DNA of 64,000 nucleotides from Rhizobium sp. BK376 (GTDB lineage: Bacteria > Pseudomonadota > Alphaproteobacteria > Rhizobiales > Rhizobiaceae): NCBI RefSeq assembly GCF_004341625.1, contig NZ_SLZG01000003.1, positions 120,949-184,948 of the forward strand. The letters run 5' to 3'. Of the stretch, positions 8,241-16,754 are shown in pieces. The notes below the pieces were generated by a model. That model was not told the origin of the DNA and did no database searches. It worked only from the letters and a program-made list of their open reading frames with translations. Every line of letters starts with the position of its first letter. The stretch's first letter is position 1. The position numbers were made by a program, and so were the translations under genes.

Positions 8241-9215
8241 CTAAGCCGTCAGGATCACGCTGCCGGTCGTGCGGCCGGCTTCGAGATCCTCATGTGCCTT
8301 CGCAGCCTCTTCGAGCGGATATTCCGCACCGATCGGATTGATCAGGCCCGATTGCAGCGCGGCAAACAGGTCCGTGGCGCCCTGGCGATAAAGATCGGGA
8401 TCGTTGGCATAGGCAAGCACGCTCGGACGCGCCAGGCCGATGACGCGGGGCGCGCTCAGCTCCTCGACGCGAATGGGCGGAATCGGGCCTGCCGGCTGGC
8501 CAAGGCTGGCGACCACGCCGAAGGGGCGCACGGTTCCGAGTGTCTTCGAAAGCATCTCTCCGCCAATACCATCGACGGCAAGATGCGCGCCCTTGCCATC
8601 CGCGAGGCGCCGCGCCTCCTCAGCCCAGTCCGATGCCGTATGGAGAAGGACTGCATCGGCACCCGCCTCTTTCGCAATCGCCATCTTGGCCTCGGAGCCG
8701 ACAGTGCCGATCACCCGGCCACCCATGCTTTTTGCCCATCGTGTGACGAGCTGGCCGAGGCCTCCGGCTGCCGCATGAACGAGAACCCATTCGCCGGCAT
8801 TGAGGCGATGGATCTTGTGGAGCAGCATATGGGCGGTGAGGCCGCGCAGCATCGAACTTCCGGCGACACGTTCGCTGACGCCATCGGGCAGGCGAATAAG
8901 GCGCGATGCAGGCAGGGTCCGCACTTCAGCATAGCCGCCCAGCGGATGACCGGTATAGGCAACACGGTCTCCGATCTTGAGGTCGGTCACATCGGCACCG
9001 ATCGCCTCGACGACACCCGCGCCCTCGAGCGCCAGCACATCGTGGCCCGATGGCATGGGGTAGAGACCCTTGCGGTAATAGATATCGACGAAATTGACGC
9101 CGATCGTGCTCTGGCGGATCCGGACCTCGCCGGGCCCCGGTGCGGGCACCGAAACATCGGCGGGCTTGAGAACATCGGGCGCGCCTGGCGCAGTGAGAAT
9201 GACGGCGAGTGACAT
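8241..9215 (-). CDS. qor: NADPH:quinone oxidoreductase (zeta-crystallin type)
   Basis: 324 residues, full length for the QOR branch of the zinc-less medium-chain dehydrogenases. It reduces quinones with NADPH by one electron. The N-terminal GroES-like domain has 'GVNFVDIYYRKGLYPMP' and 'GAGVVEAIGADVTDLKIGDR'. The cofactor domain has 'VLVHAAAGGLGQLVTRWAK' near 145-163, the glycine-rich NADPH loop. No zinc-binding cysteines are seen. The gene is divergent from a LysR-type regulator whose ATG lies 93 bases away, so the two probably share regulation. Confidence 0.93.
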   Translation of the reverse strand: MSLAVILTAPGAPDVLKPADVSVPAPGPGEVRIRQSTIGVNFVDIYYRKGLYPMPSGHDVLALEGAGVVEAIGADVTDLKIGDRVAYTGHPLGGYAEVRTLPASRLIRLPDGVSERVAGSSMLRGLTAHMLLHKIHRLNAGEWVLVHAAAGGLGQLVTRWAKSMGGRVIGTVGSEAKMAIAKEAGADAVLLHTASDWAEEARRLADGKGAHLAVDGIGGEMLSKTLGTVRPFGVVASLGQPAGPIPPIRVEELSAPRVIGLARPSVLAYANDPDLYRQGATDLFAALQSGLINPIGAEYPLEEAAKAHEDLEAGRTTGSVILTA

Positions 9216-9292
9216 GGGCTTTCTCCTTTTTCTGGGAAGGAGAGGATCACAAAGCGCAACCGGAATAAATTCGGTATGTATTCACTTTACCT

Positions 9293-9306
9293 GTGCAATA
9301 ATGCAC
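9293..9306. promoter_or_regulatory. gtgca-N4-tgcac dyad, possible LysR operator
   Basis: A perfect 5-bp dyad ends two bases before the regulator's ATG (9309), in the 93-base divergent gap with qor. LysR proteins usually bind such interrupted dyads and repress themselves. The position over the start codon would suit autorepression. Confidence 0.35.
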
Positions 9307-9308
9307 CG

Positions 9309-10172
9309 ATGATCGATTGGCAGGACCTTCTTCATTTCGTCGTGCTCGCCCGCACCGGTTCGTTGTCGGCGGCTGCGCGCACCCTCGGCGTCGATCACGC
9401 AACGGTCGGTCGCCGCATCGCAGCGTTGGAGCGTGCCCTGGATTTGCGCCTCGTCGATCGCTTGCCACGGAGTTCTCCCCTCACATCGGATGGCCGGGCG
9501 ATTGCCGAACTCGCCATGGAAATCGAGGAGAAAGTGGAGGCGATCCGCCGCTATTCCAGAGGTGCCGCTGCCAAGCCCGCCTCGGCAATCCGGGTGAGCG
9601 CGCCTCCGTCGATTGCCGCACGCCTGGTTGCGCCCAATATTCCCGATTTTCGGCGGCGCCACCCCGATATCACCTTGACGCTGTCTGGATCGACCGAGGC
9701 CGCGGCGCTGGATCGCGGCGAAGCGGAGATCGCCGTGCGCATGACACGCCCCGAAGAGGCCGACCTCCTGGTTCGCCGCATCGGGACGATGCGCTTCGGT
9801 CTCTATGCCTTGCCGAAGGTTGCCGCTCAGCCGCCTGAAAGCTGGAGCTTCATCGGCTATGATTTGAGGCTGGATCACTTGACGCAGCAGGCATGGCTGA
9901 ACAGCCTGCTTGCCGGCCGCCAAATCGTCTTTCGCGCCGGTGATGTCTTCGGCCAGCAGGAGGCGGCACGTGCGGGTCTCGGCGTCGTGGCACTTCCCGT
10001 TTTTCTGGGCGACGCAGATCCCGTCTTCGTTCGCCTGCCGACCGCCGTTCCTTCTCCCGCACGGGATCTGTGGCTTGTGACCTATCCTGATCTGAGGCGG
10101 TCGCCAGCGATCCGCAGCGTCATGGATTTCTTAAGCGAGATCGTTGGGAAGGCATGTCAGATAAGGGAGTGA
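9309..10172 (+). CDS. LysR family transcriptional regulator
   Basis: 287 residues from the ATG at 9309; an earlier in-frame ATG at 9276 adds 11 residues not seen in the family. The N-terminal winged helix-turn-helix is clear: 'LLHFVVLARTGSLSAAARTL' then 'GVDHATVGRRIAALERAL'. The variant 'DHATVGRRI' is typical of the subgroup that usually sits beside oxidoreductase genes. An effector-binding domain follows from about residue 90 ('IRVSAPPSIAARLVAPNI'). It is divergent from qor, which is the most likely target. The inducer is unknown. Confidence 0.9.
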   Translation: MIDWQDLLHFVVLARTGSLSAAARTLGVDHATVGRRIAALERALDLRLVDRLPRSSPLTSDGRAIAELAMEIEEKVEAIRRYSRGAAAKPASAIRVSAPPSIAARLVAPNIPDFRRRHPDITLTLSGSTEAAALDRGEAEIAVRMTRPEEADLLVRRIGTMRFGLYALPKVAAQPPESWSFIGYDLRLDHLTQQAWLNSLLAGRQIVFRAGDVFGQQEAARAGLGVVALPVFLGDADPVFVRLPTAVPSPARDLWLVTYPDLRRSPAIRSVMDFLSEIVGKACQIRE

Positions 10173-10193
10173 AAGATTGCTTTCGCCCTCGAT

Positions 10194-10823
10194 CTAGTGC
10201 AACGGCCAAGGGCCAAAATGGTCATGCCGCCCTTCGCCGATATGGCTCTGCACGAGGAATATTTGGCTCGCTTGGATCACGAAGGGATCAGGCAATCGTC
10301 TCTTGCCGATATCCTTCCCCCGATAGAACAAGGTCATGTGCGGCTGGCATCCACAATCGAGCGCTGCGTAAAAACCGGCGAGGCGAAGCGCCTTCACGAG
10401 CTTGATATGGAGCAGCCGAAATTGAGTTTGGCCCTTTTCGCCACAGAGCACGACATGTTTCGTCGGCGTATCGTAGGTCATCAGACAATCCAGAACCAAT
10501 GTGAACGGCTCCATATGAATGTCCTTAATAGCTTCACTGATGGCGACGGCGATTTCTTCGGGTGATTCCTCGTAGCCACCTATTCCACATGTCGTCAGAT
10601 GCAGGAGGCCCGCTGGGCGCGGGCCTCTATAAAAAGCATGCTCTCGATGTAAGCCATCCGCAATAAGGGTGGCTTTCTGAGCGATCTCAAAGCCAGGCAA
10701 AATGGCAATGAAGTATGCCGGTTGACCATTCCTAGGGGTGACTCGATGCCACCGCTGCATGGTTTGAAGATCAAGAGGTAGCTGTGTTGACGCAGAACCC
10801 ATCGCTTTTCGAGGCTGCCTCAT
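10194..10823 (-). CDS. 2H phosphoesterase (2'-5' RNA ligase/ThpR-like)
   Basis: 209 residues. Two HxTx motifs mark the 2H superfamily: His75-Leu-Thr77 in 'LLHLTTCG' and His162-Met-Thr164 in 'QPHMTLFY', 87 residues apart. Members act on 2'-5' linkages or cyclic phosphodiesters of RNA and nucleotides. The N-terminal 30 residues are extra compared with ThpR. The start at 10823 has GGAGG upstream. A perfect LexA box lies 64 bases upstream, with a plausible promoter between box and gene (see that entry), so induction by DNA damage is inferred. The true substrate is unknown. Confidence 0.82.
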   Translation of the reverse strand: MRQPRKAMGSASTQLPLDLQTMQRWHRVTPRNGQPAYFIAILPGFEIAQKATLIADGLHREHAFYRGPRPAGLLHLTTCGIGGYEESPEEIAVAISEAIKDIHMEPFTLVLDCLMTYDTPTKHVVLCGEKGQTQFRLLHIKLVKALRLAGFYAALDCGCQPHMTLFYRGKDIGKRRLPDPFVIQASQIFLVQSHIGEGRHDHFGPWPLH

Positions 10824-10857
10824 GCAGCCTCGCCTCCGAATGATGAAAGGATGAATA

Positions 10858-10901
10858 AGACTAACGTGAAAAGAGTCCTAGTTCAAGAACAAAAAGTGAA
10901 C
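10858..10901 (-). promoter_or_regulatory. LexA box (GAAC-N7-GAAC) and adjoining promoter
   Basis: GAAC at 10887-10890 and GAAC at 10898-10901, seven bases apart, match the direct-repeat LexA site of rhizobial and related alphaproteobacteria. Read on the minus strand, a -35-like TTGAAC (10886-10881) abuts the box, and TAGTCT (10863-10858) follows after 17 bases, leading to the 2H phosphoesterase gene. The plus-strand ogt gene starts 101 bases on the other side, so the box could also control ogt. Confidence 0.6.
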
Positions 10902-11001
10902 AGAATACTTGCCAATGCATGACCGGAGGCGCAAGAATCGGGTTGAAACAGCAGCGCCAACGCACGATGTTGAAGGCAAATGAAAAAATGGAGGCCGCGT
11001 T

Positions 11002-11565
11002 ATGGCTCACCCAACACATCACTATCATGTCTTCGCAACCGAGGGCGGTTACTGCGCGATCGCCTGGAACGATGTCGGCGTAACGCGATTTCAGCTGCCG
11101 ACGAAAAGCGCTGACAGCACGGAACGCCTGATGTTGCGCCGCCTGCCGGATGCCGAGCGCGGCAATCCCACCGCTGAAGTGGCCGAAGCAATAGCCGCGG
11201 TAAAGCGCTACTTCGCCGGTGAAGAAACGGATTTCTCGGCCATCACTCTCGATCTCGATGGCCAGGACGATTTCTTCAAACAGATCTACGCTGCAGCCCG
11301 CCGGATCGGATGGGGGCATACGACGACCTATGGAGCCCTGGCGAAAGAACTCGGCGCCGGTCCTGAGGCTGCCCGCGATGTCGGCCAGGCCATGGCCAAA
11401 AATCCCGTGGCCCTGATCATTCCCTGCCACCGCGTCCTTGCAGCCGGCGGCAAGATCGGTGGCTTTTCAGCGCCCGGGGGCTCGGTCTCTAAGGCGCGAA
11501 TGCTTGTACTCGAAGGCGTCCATGTGGGATCTCAGGAGCCGGTCCAGCAATCTCTCGGCTTCTAA
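11002..11565 (+). CDS. ogt: Methylated-DNA--protein-cysteine methyltransferase
   Basis: 187 residues. It repairs O6-methylguanine and O4-methylthymine by moving the alkyl group to its own cysteine. The active site is 'IIPCHRV' with Cys142. The helix-turn-helix region 'GWGHTTTYGALAKELG' and the C-terminal 'AAGGKIGGFSAPGG' are as in the Ogt/MGMT family. The start at 11002 is supported by GGAGG about 8 bases upstream. The LexA box in the gap with the 2H phosphoesterase gene is 101 bases upstream. There is no Ada-type regulatory domain, so this is the constitutive or SOS-linked type. Confidence 0.96.
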   Translation: MAHPTHHYHVFATEGGYCAIAWNDVGVTRFQLPTKSADSTERLMLRRLPDAERGNPTAEVAEAIAAVKRYFAGEETDFSAITLDLDGQDDFFKQIYAAARRIGWGHTTTYGALAKELGAGPEAARDVGQAMAKNPVALIIPCHRVLAAGGKIGGFSAPGGSVSKARMLVLEGVHVGSQEPVQQSLGF

Positions 11566-11638
11566 CGGCTAGCGGCGCGCGACATCACGCACCGCTCGCT
11601 TGCTCTCTGCTCCCGGCGAACTTGCCGTTTACGGAAGC

Positions 11639-12163
11639 CTAGGAGGCCATCACATTGCCGGCGAGTGCCTTGGCTGCTTTCGCCTGCGGACGCATGAGCA
11701 AATAGAATGCTGCGAAATGCGTGATCATCAGCAGGGGCACGTAGAGGATCGGGATTGCGTAGGTGGCGCCCAACTCCCCCGCAAGTTCGGGAAGGCCGAA
11801 CTGGATGCCGTGATAGTAGTCGATGATGATATCGGCCGCGCCGACGAGATTGAAGGCGACGACGAACAGCCAGAAGAGCGGACCCATCCTGACCATGAAA
11901 AGCGCCAGCATCGCGAGCAGCCCTGTCGCAAAGTCGCCATAGGCCGCGAAACCAGCAAAGCCCGCGGGCAGGTTGGGGCCGATGACGCCGGGAACGATGA
12001 AGACGAGCCCGAAGAAGCGGAAGCTGTGCAGCGTCGCGATGGCGCGTTGCGCATCCACCCGGTTCATCGCCTTGAGCCGGGGCCAGGCATAGGTGCCGAA
12101 GCAAAGCAGCCATGGCACGTAACCCAAAACGAGATGTATCTGGAAGATGATCGCCGGGGACAT
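11639..12163 (-). CDS. Hypothetical four-to-five-helix membrane protein
   Basis: 174 residues from the ATG at 12163 (AGGAG upstream). Hydrophobic stretches lie around 6-25, 49-66, 77-92, 97-117 and 134-158. The sequence 'IIIDYYHGIQFGLPELAGEL' in a loop is distinctive, but I cannot name the family with confidence. The gene begins 11 bases after the stop of the methyltransferase gene on the same strand, so they are almost certainly co-transcribed. The upstream part of the open frame overlaps the methyltransferase gene and is not coding. Confidence 0.7.
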   Translation of the reverse strand: MSPAIIFQIHLVLGYVPWLLCFGTYAWPRLKAMNRVDAQRAIATLHSFRFFGLVFIVPGVIGPNLPAGFAGFAAYGDFATGLLAMLALFMVRMGPLFWLFVVAFNLVGAADIIIDYYHGIQFGLPELAGELGATYAIPILYVPLLMITHFAAFYLLMRPQAKAAKALAGNVMAS

Positions 12164-12174
12164 GTCTCCTCCTG

Positions 12175-13005
12175 TCAGCTGTTGGTTGACGCGGCCTCGA
12201 ACACCGCAGTCAGGATACCAAGGCGGTCTTCGAGCAGATTTCGTCCGAGGTTGAAGGAGAGCTGCGCGAAGTCGGGTCCCATCACCACGCCCAGATTTGG
12301 CGAAGGCGGCGCCCCCGACGCGCGCAAAGCTGTGAACCAAGCCTTTGCGGCCTCGCTGTCATCCTGAAAAGCCAACATGTGGAAACCGGCCTGTTCGATC
12401 GCCTCGCGGGTCGTGTTAGCAGTCATCAGGAAACTGATGTCAGGCGTGCGCGCCCAGGGAACGGGATAATGCGGCTCGCCCTTTTTCGACACGACATCGA
12501 AGGTCGCGAAGCGGCCGCCCAATTTCAGCACGCGCCTGATCTCACTGTAGAGCCCCGCACGGTCGGCGATGTTCATCGCCACATGCTGCAGCAGTACGAC
12601 GTCGAAACGACCGGCTTCAAATGGAAGTTCAAGCGCACTCCCTGTCTCGAACGTCACCTGCCCGCTCGATCCTGTCCGCTCGGTCAGATAGCGCGCGGCG
12701 TCGACGAATGGTTTGCTAAGGTCGATGCCGGTCACGCGGCAGCCATAGGTCGCGGCGAGAAAGCGCGCCGGCCCGCCGATGCCGGAACCGACATCGAGAA
12801 CCGACATGTCGGCGGAAATCCCGGCCAATTTGGCAAGCCCGGCGGTTGCGGCAAGACCGAGCGTGTGAAACTGATCAAGGCTCGCAAGTTGTTCAGGCGT
12901 AAGCCGCTGATCCTCCGGCCCTAGAACGCTGAGCGCCGTCTTCAGCCGCTCGGTCAGGCCGTTCGCGAGATAGTGGTCGCGGACGCCGTCTGCTATGTCG
13001 GTCAT
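12175..13005 (-). CDS. SAM-dependent class I methyltransferase
   Basis: 276 residues. The Rossmann core starts with motif I 'MSVLDVGSGIGGPARFLA' near 68-85, then 'VTGIDLSKPFVDAA' and 'VVLLQHVAMNIADR', resembling the UbiE/small-molecule methyltransferase group with the 'GSGIGGPAR' variant common in sarcosine/dimethylglycine and sterol-type methyltransferases. AAAGGA precedes the start. It is first in a two-gene unit with a small membrane protein and divergent from a LysR gene 84 bases away, which is the obvious candidate regulator. The substrate is unknown. Confidence 0.85.
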   Translation of the reverse strand: MTDIADGVRDHYLANGLTERLKTALSVLGPEDQRLTPEQLASLDQFHTLGLAATAGLAKLAGISADMSVLDVGSGIGGPARFLAATYGCRVTGIDLSKPFVDAARYLTERTGSSGQVTFETGSALELPFEAGRFDVVLLQHVAMNIADRAGLYSEIRRVLKLGGRFATFDVVSKKGEPHYPVPWARTPDISFLMTANTTREAIEQAGFHMLAFQDDSEAAKAWFTALRASGAPPSPNLGVVMGPDFAQLSFNLGRNLLEDRLGILTAVFEAASTNS

Positions 13006-13089
13006 CGCAAAATTCCTTTCAGGTTTCCGGTCAGGCCATGTTTACAACTGCTTCCTGTGAGCGACTATTCGCGATAATGTCGACGAGCC

Positions 13090-14001
13090 ATGAAGCATAA
13101 CTTCACAGTCAGACAGGGCGCGCTCGATGGCGTAGAAGCGTTCCTGAGCGTTGCCGGGCACCGCAATTTTCGCAAAGCGGCCGCGGAACTCGGAGTAACG
13201 CCATCTGCCATCAGCCAGGCAGTGCGCACGCTTGAGGCGCGCGTCGGCGCAGCGCTCTTCATCCGCACGACCCGCAGCGTCGGCCTGACCGAAGCCGGCG
13301 AGCGTTTCCTTTCACGCGCAAAGCCAGCCTTCGAGGAGCTTGTCGCCGCAAGCGAAGTCGCGCGTGACCTCGGGCAGCGGCCGACCGGACTGTTGCGCCT
13401 CTCGGTGCCTCCCGCCGTCGTGCCGATCCTGCTGGAACCGCTGATCGCATCCTTCTGCCGGCTCTATCCTGAGGTCGAGGTGGAGATTGCCGCAAGTGGG
13501 GAACTGGTCGATCTGGCGGCGGAGGGCTTTGATGCCGGCATCCGGATGGGTCAGTTTATCGCCGCCGACATGGTCGCGGTGCGGTTGACGCCGCCTCTTC
13601 CTTTAGTCGTCGTCGCCAGCCCCGATTACCTCGATCAGCGAAAGCGGCCGGAACGCATCGACGATCTGCGCGGACACGCCTGCCTGCGCATGCGCCGCTC
13701 GGATGGGTCGATCGCGCCCTGGCCTTTTGTGGATGGCAACAGGGCGGTCGAGGCAATCCTTTCCGGGCCGCTAATCGCCCACGACTACCCCGCACTCCTC
13801 GGCGCGGCGATCCGTGGTGTGGGGCTTGCGCAGGTGCCGGCCCCGCTTGCCGAAGCGCCGCTTGCTGACGGCCGGTTGCAAGCGCTGCTCGCCCCCTTTG
13901 CCGTCAAAACGCCGGGAATTTTTCTCTATCATTCGGGGATACGCCAGGTCTTGCCCAAGCTGCGTGCCTTCATCGAGCACGTCAAATATAGGGGTACTTG
14001 A
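13090..14001 (+). CDS. LysR family transcriptional regulator
   Basis: 303 residues. The helix-turn-helix is 'NFRKAAAELGVTPSAISQAV', followed by 'RTLEARVGAALFIRTTRSVG', the classic LysR pattern. The periplasmic-binding-like effector domain begins near residue 95 ('GLLRLSVPPAVVPILLEPL'). It diverges from the methyltransferase-membrane protein pair (84-base gap). The ICMT-like gene starts 87 bases downstream on the same strand and may be read through. The ribosome site before the ATG is weak. The effector is unknown. Confidence 0.92.
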   Translation: MKHNFTVRQGALDGVEAFLSVAGHRNFRKAAAELGVTPSAISQAVRTLEARVGAALFIRTTRSVGLTEAGERFLSRAKPAFEELVAASEVARDLGQRPTGLLRLSVPPAVVPILLEPLIASFCRLYPEVEVEIAASGELVDLAAEGFDAGIRMGQFIAADMVAVRLTPPLPLVVVASPDYLDQRKRPERIDDLRGHACLRMRRSDGSIAPWPFVDGNRAVEAILSGPLIAHDYPALLGAAIRGVGLAQVPAPLAEAPLADGRLQALLAPFAVKTPGIFLYHSGIRQVLPKLRAFIEHVKYRGT

Positions 14002-14088
14002 TACGCTGTGCCCTTAGTGAGCAGCCGAATTCCGGCGACGGTAATCGCCGCGCAGAGGAATCAACGGCTCCGACGGGAAAGGTTGGAA

Positions 14089-14772
14089 ATGGGTCTCGTT
14101 CTAAATCTTCTCGTCCAGACGATTGTCTGGTTCGGCCTCATGGGCGCGATCATTTTCGCTGCCGCGGGCACGCTAGACTACGCCGGCGGCTGGCTCTATC
14201 TCGGTGGAATGATCGTCGTGTCAGTCGTTTTTGGGCTGGATATAATGCGCGTCGATCCGGGTCTGCTCAGAGAGCGCCTGAAGCCGCCTGTACAGAAGGA
14301 CCAGCCACTCGCGGACAAGTTGATTATCGTCCCGCTCCTGCTCCTCATATTCGGAGGGATGGCCTTCATGGCGGCGGATGCTGCGCGCTGGCATTGGTCC
14401 ATGATGCCGCCCACCGTGCAATGGGCAGGGGCCGGCGTCCTCATGGCCGCACTCTTGTTCATCTATTGGACGATGCGCACAAACAGCTTCGCAGCACCCG
14501 TCGTAAAGATACAAAAAGACCGCGGGCAGGCGGTTATCACGACAGGCCCCTATGCCATCGTCCGCCATCCCATGTATTTCGGCGCACTCTTCTACGTCGC
14601 CGGTACTTCTCTTGTGCTCGGATCGTGGTGGGGGCTGGTGACGGTCCCGTTGCTGGCCCTCTTGTTCGGCATCCGGATCGGCATCGAGGAGCGGACGCTG
14701 CGGACGGGTCTCGAAGGCTATGATGAATATGCCCGCCAGGTGCGCTGGCGCCTGGTTCCATTCATCTGGTGA
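14089..14772 (+). CDS. Isoprenylcysteine carboxyl methyltransferase (ICMT/PEMT-like) family membrane protein
   Basis: 227 residues from the ATG at 14089, which has AAAGG just upstream. Five or six hydrophobic segments are visible. The C-terminal signature 'TTGPYAIVRHPMYFGALFYV' followed by 'IEERTLRTGLEGYDEYARQV' is the ICMT/PEMT SAM-binding motif (R-H-P-x-Y, then E-E and Y-x-x-Y). Bacterial members are poorly characterised; lipid or isoprenoid methylation is inferred. It follows the LysR gene on the same strand and converges on the ECF sigma gene. Confidence 0.85.
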   Translation: MGLVLNLLVQTIVWFGLMGAIIFAAAGTLDYAGGWLYLGGMIVVSVVFGLDIMRVDPGLLRERLKPPVQKDQPLADKLIIVPLLLLIFGGMAFMAADAARWHWSMMPPTVQWAGAGVLMAALLFIYWTMRTNSFAAPVVKIQKDRGQAVITTGPYAIVRHPMYFGALFYVAGTSLVLGSWWGLVTVPLLALLFGIRIGIEERTLRTGLEGYDEYARQVRWRLVPFIW

Positions 14773-14827
14773 TACGGCCTGCCTGCTTGGGCATGGCGAC
14801 GAACAGAACTCCGTGGAACCCAGCAAC

Positions 14828-15730
14828 CTAGGGTGAGATTGTCAGTTCCGCACCCTCCATGACGTAGCGGACATATTTATAGTCATGGATGAAGGTGATC
14901 TCGCTTCCGTGCCATTCCAGCCACATGAAATAGCTCGGCTTGGCGGCGAGGCGGCTGTCAAATACCGCGATGACCTCACGTCGCTCCAGCCAGGCGGGCT
15001 GAAGCCATACGTCGCCGATCTTCGCATAGATGCTGAAGAACATTCCAACATCCGCCGAGCCTGTTCGAACGGGATGCGTCGATTGATTCAATTTCACATC
15101 ATCCGCCAGCATCGCGCGCAGGCCGTTCCAGTCCCCCCGATTGAACAGAGCGACATAACGCTCCACCGCGGCGGAGGACGATTTGATTTCGGGAAGCGGA
15201 GACGCTTTCTCGTTTATCGCGCGAAGACGGGCGCGACCGCGTGCAAGATGCGCCTTGACGGAGTCGATTGTGAGATCAAGGAGTGAAGCGATATCGGCGA
15301 GCGGCTCATCCAGGACGTCTTTCAGGACAATCACGCTGCGCTGGAGAACCGGAAGCTCCGTAAAGCGCGATACCGCTGTCTTCACCGCTTCCTGACGCAT
15401 CAATATCTCCACGGGATCGGGGCTTGCCTGGTCGACGACATCATGTGCTGCCTCTATCGGCTCCGCGGCTCGGATGGCTTTGCTGCGCAGCATATCCAAG
15501 GCGCGGTTATGGGCGATCCGAAAAAGCCAGGGGCGAAGTTGCGGCGTTTCCGTCAGTCCATCAAGGGCGAGGAATGCCTTGGCAAGCGTATCCTGCACGA
15601 CGTCCTCGCCCTCGATGACCGAACCCACGAGACGTGAACAATAGCGGTGAAGCTCGGGCCGCAACTCTCCAGCCAGGGCGAGAAGCTCAGCCCGTCGATC
15701 GGCTTTCGAAGACTGTTCGCCGTTGGTCAA
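14828..15730 (-). CDS. ECF sigma factor with C-terminal SnoaL-like extension
   Basis: 300 residues. Region 2 is at about 25-95 ('VVQDTLAKAFLALDG', 'LRPWLFRIAHNRALDMLRSK'). Region 4 is at about 120-172 ('ELPVLQRSVIVLKDVLDEPL', 'SLLDLTIDSVKAHLARGRAR'). The last 120 residues ('VERYVALFNRGDWNGLRAML...') have the SnoaL/NTF2-like look of the ECF groups that use such a domain for self-control instead of an anti-sigma factor. No anti-sigma gene is adjacent. It follows the SDR gene after 4 bases. The twin motifs at 16512-16543 and 16698-16729 are its probable target promoters, including its own. Confidence 0.88.
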   Translation of the reverse strand: MTNGEQSSKADRRAELLALAGELRPELHRYCSRLVGSVIEGEDVVQDTLAKAFLALDGLTETPQLRPWLFRIAHNRALDMLRSKAIRAAEPIEAAHDVVDQASPDPVEILMRQEAVKTAVSRFTELPVLQRSVIVLKDVLDEPLADIASLLDLTIDSVKAHLARGRARLRAINEKASPLPEIKSSSAAVERYVALFNRGDWNGLRAMLADDVKLNQSTHPVRTGSADVGMFFSIYAKIGDVWLQPAWLERREVIAVFDSRLAAKPSYFMWLEWHGSEITFIHDYKYVRYVMEGAELTISP

Positions 15731-15734
15731 GCCG

Positions 15735-16484
15735 TCACCCCTCCATTACAGTCACGCCGGCGTCGCCGTTAAGGCCGAAGACGATGCCATCGGCATATTG
15801 TGGATCTTCCAGAACAGAAATCACCCGGTCGCCGAATTGTCGAGGTGGCATCGGAGCGCCAAATCGGGCGACGAATTGCTCCGGCGTAATTCCCATCGAG
15901 CCTGCATAGGCGCCGGCGGCCACATCGCCTGTTCCGGTTCCCAAAATCATCTGCCGCGGCACGATAGCCTGAAAACGAATGCCGAGGTTCAATTCCCGCG
16001 AAACGCCGTTCGCATATTTCGTCATGAACCACAGCATCTTCTTCGAGCCGCCATAACCGCCCGACATCTGCGAACCGGTCACCGCGGCGCCACTCGAGCC
16101 GACCAGAATCCTGCTTCCAGGCTTCAGCGGAAGATTGAGAGCTGCCTGAAGCCAGAACAGGCCCGCTTTCACATCCGTTTCCCAAGCCACGGAAAAGTCC
16201 TCCCAGCTCAGTTGATCCAATCGCCCCATCCGCGGCGTCACACCGGCATTGAGCGCCAGGATATCCGGCCGGATATCGGCAAGGATGCGATTGGCGGCGG
16301 CGCGATCCGTTACGTCGGCGGAGATAGTTGCGACCCCAAGACGGGCTCTCACGGCTTCGAGTGCGTCTGCTCCCCGGGCGACCACGGTGACTTTCGCGCC
16401 TTCGGCAACAAGCGCTTCGACCAAACCCAGTCCAAGGCCGCGGCTTCCACCGGTCACAACCGCGCTTTTATCTCTAAGGCTCAT
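15735..16484 (-). CDS. Short-chain dehydrogenase/reductase
   Basis: 249 residues from the ATG at 16484; the longer open frame upstream runs over the promoter motif and is rejected. The cofactor loop is 'VVTGGSRGLGLGLVEAL'. 'LALNAGV' corresponds to the NNAG motif, and the catalytic Tyr-x-x-x-Lys is in 'GGYGGSKKML'. It is a classical SDR oxidoreductase of unknown substrate. The gene starts the operon SDR-ECF sigma and is preceded by the ctgactctttt/cgtcttgg motif. Oxidoreductases on both arms of this module suggest a response to a reactive or carbonyl compound; that is inference. Confidence 0.88.
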   Translation of the reverse strand: MSLRDKSAVVTGGSRGLGLGLVEALVAEGAKVTVVARGADALEAVRARLGVATISADVTDRAAANRILADIRPDILALNAGVTPRMGRLDQLSWEDFSVAWETDVKAGLFWLQAALNLPLKPGSRILVGSSGAAVTGSQMSGGYGGSKKMLWFMTKYANGVSRELNLGIRFQAIVPRQMILGTGTGDVAAGAYAGSMGITPEQFVARFGAPMPPRQFGDRVISVLEDPQYADGIVFGLNGDAGVTVMEG

Positions 16485-16511
16485 CTGCTTTGCTCCAATG
16501 TTCCAATGAAG

Positions 16512-16543
16512 CCAAGACGATCGAAGCGCCGGAAAAGAGTCAG
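16512..16543 (-). promoter_or_regulatory. Putative ECF-type promoter of the SDR-sigma operon
   Basis: On the minus strand, ctgactctttt (16543-16533), 13 bases, then cgtcttgg (16519-16512). The start-to-start distance of the two blocks matches normal ECF -35/-10 spacing, and 'cgtc' is a common ECF -10 core. The ATG follows 27 bases after the second block. An identical pair with identical spacing faces the other way at 16698-16729. Confidence 0.6.
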
Positions 16544-16697
16544 ATCCCGGCTCTTTTGATGCCTCTTTGTTAGATCTCATCGGCACAAGCTCCGGGAATG
16601 CGGGGACGAAGCAAGCCCCGATAGTCGCAGAACCCATAACCAGATGTTTGGGCCACCCGCTGCCGCCTCGCGTCTATTCGCCGGCGCGCAAAAATCC

Positions 16698-16729
16698 CTG
16701 ACTCTTTTTGCTCCCGTTGAACGTCTTGG
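16698..16729 (+). promoter_or_regulatory. Putative ECF-type promoter of the DUF899 operon
   Basis: ctgactctttt (16698-16708), 13 bases, then cgtcttgg (16722-16729). It equals the motif before the divergent SDR-sigma operon in both blocks and in spacing, while the sequence between the blocks differs. The ATG of the DUF899 gene follows 25 bases later. Even the ribosome-site region (tggagcaa) is similar on both sides. Confidence 0.6.
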
Positions 16730-16754
16730 AGAGAGTAATCACTGGAGCAAGACC

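Noticed and set aside
10600..10630. gaggcccg...cgggcctc hairpin followed by tataaaaa
   Set aside because: It lies inside the 2H phosphoesterase coding sequence and encodes ordinary residues (Arg-Gly-Pro-Arg-Pro-Ala-Gly); taken as coincidence.
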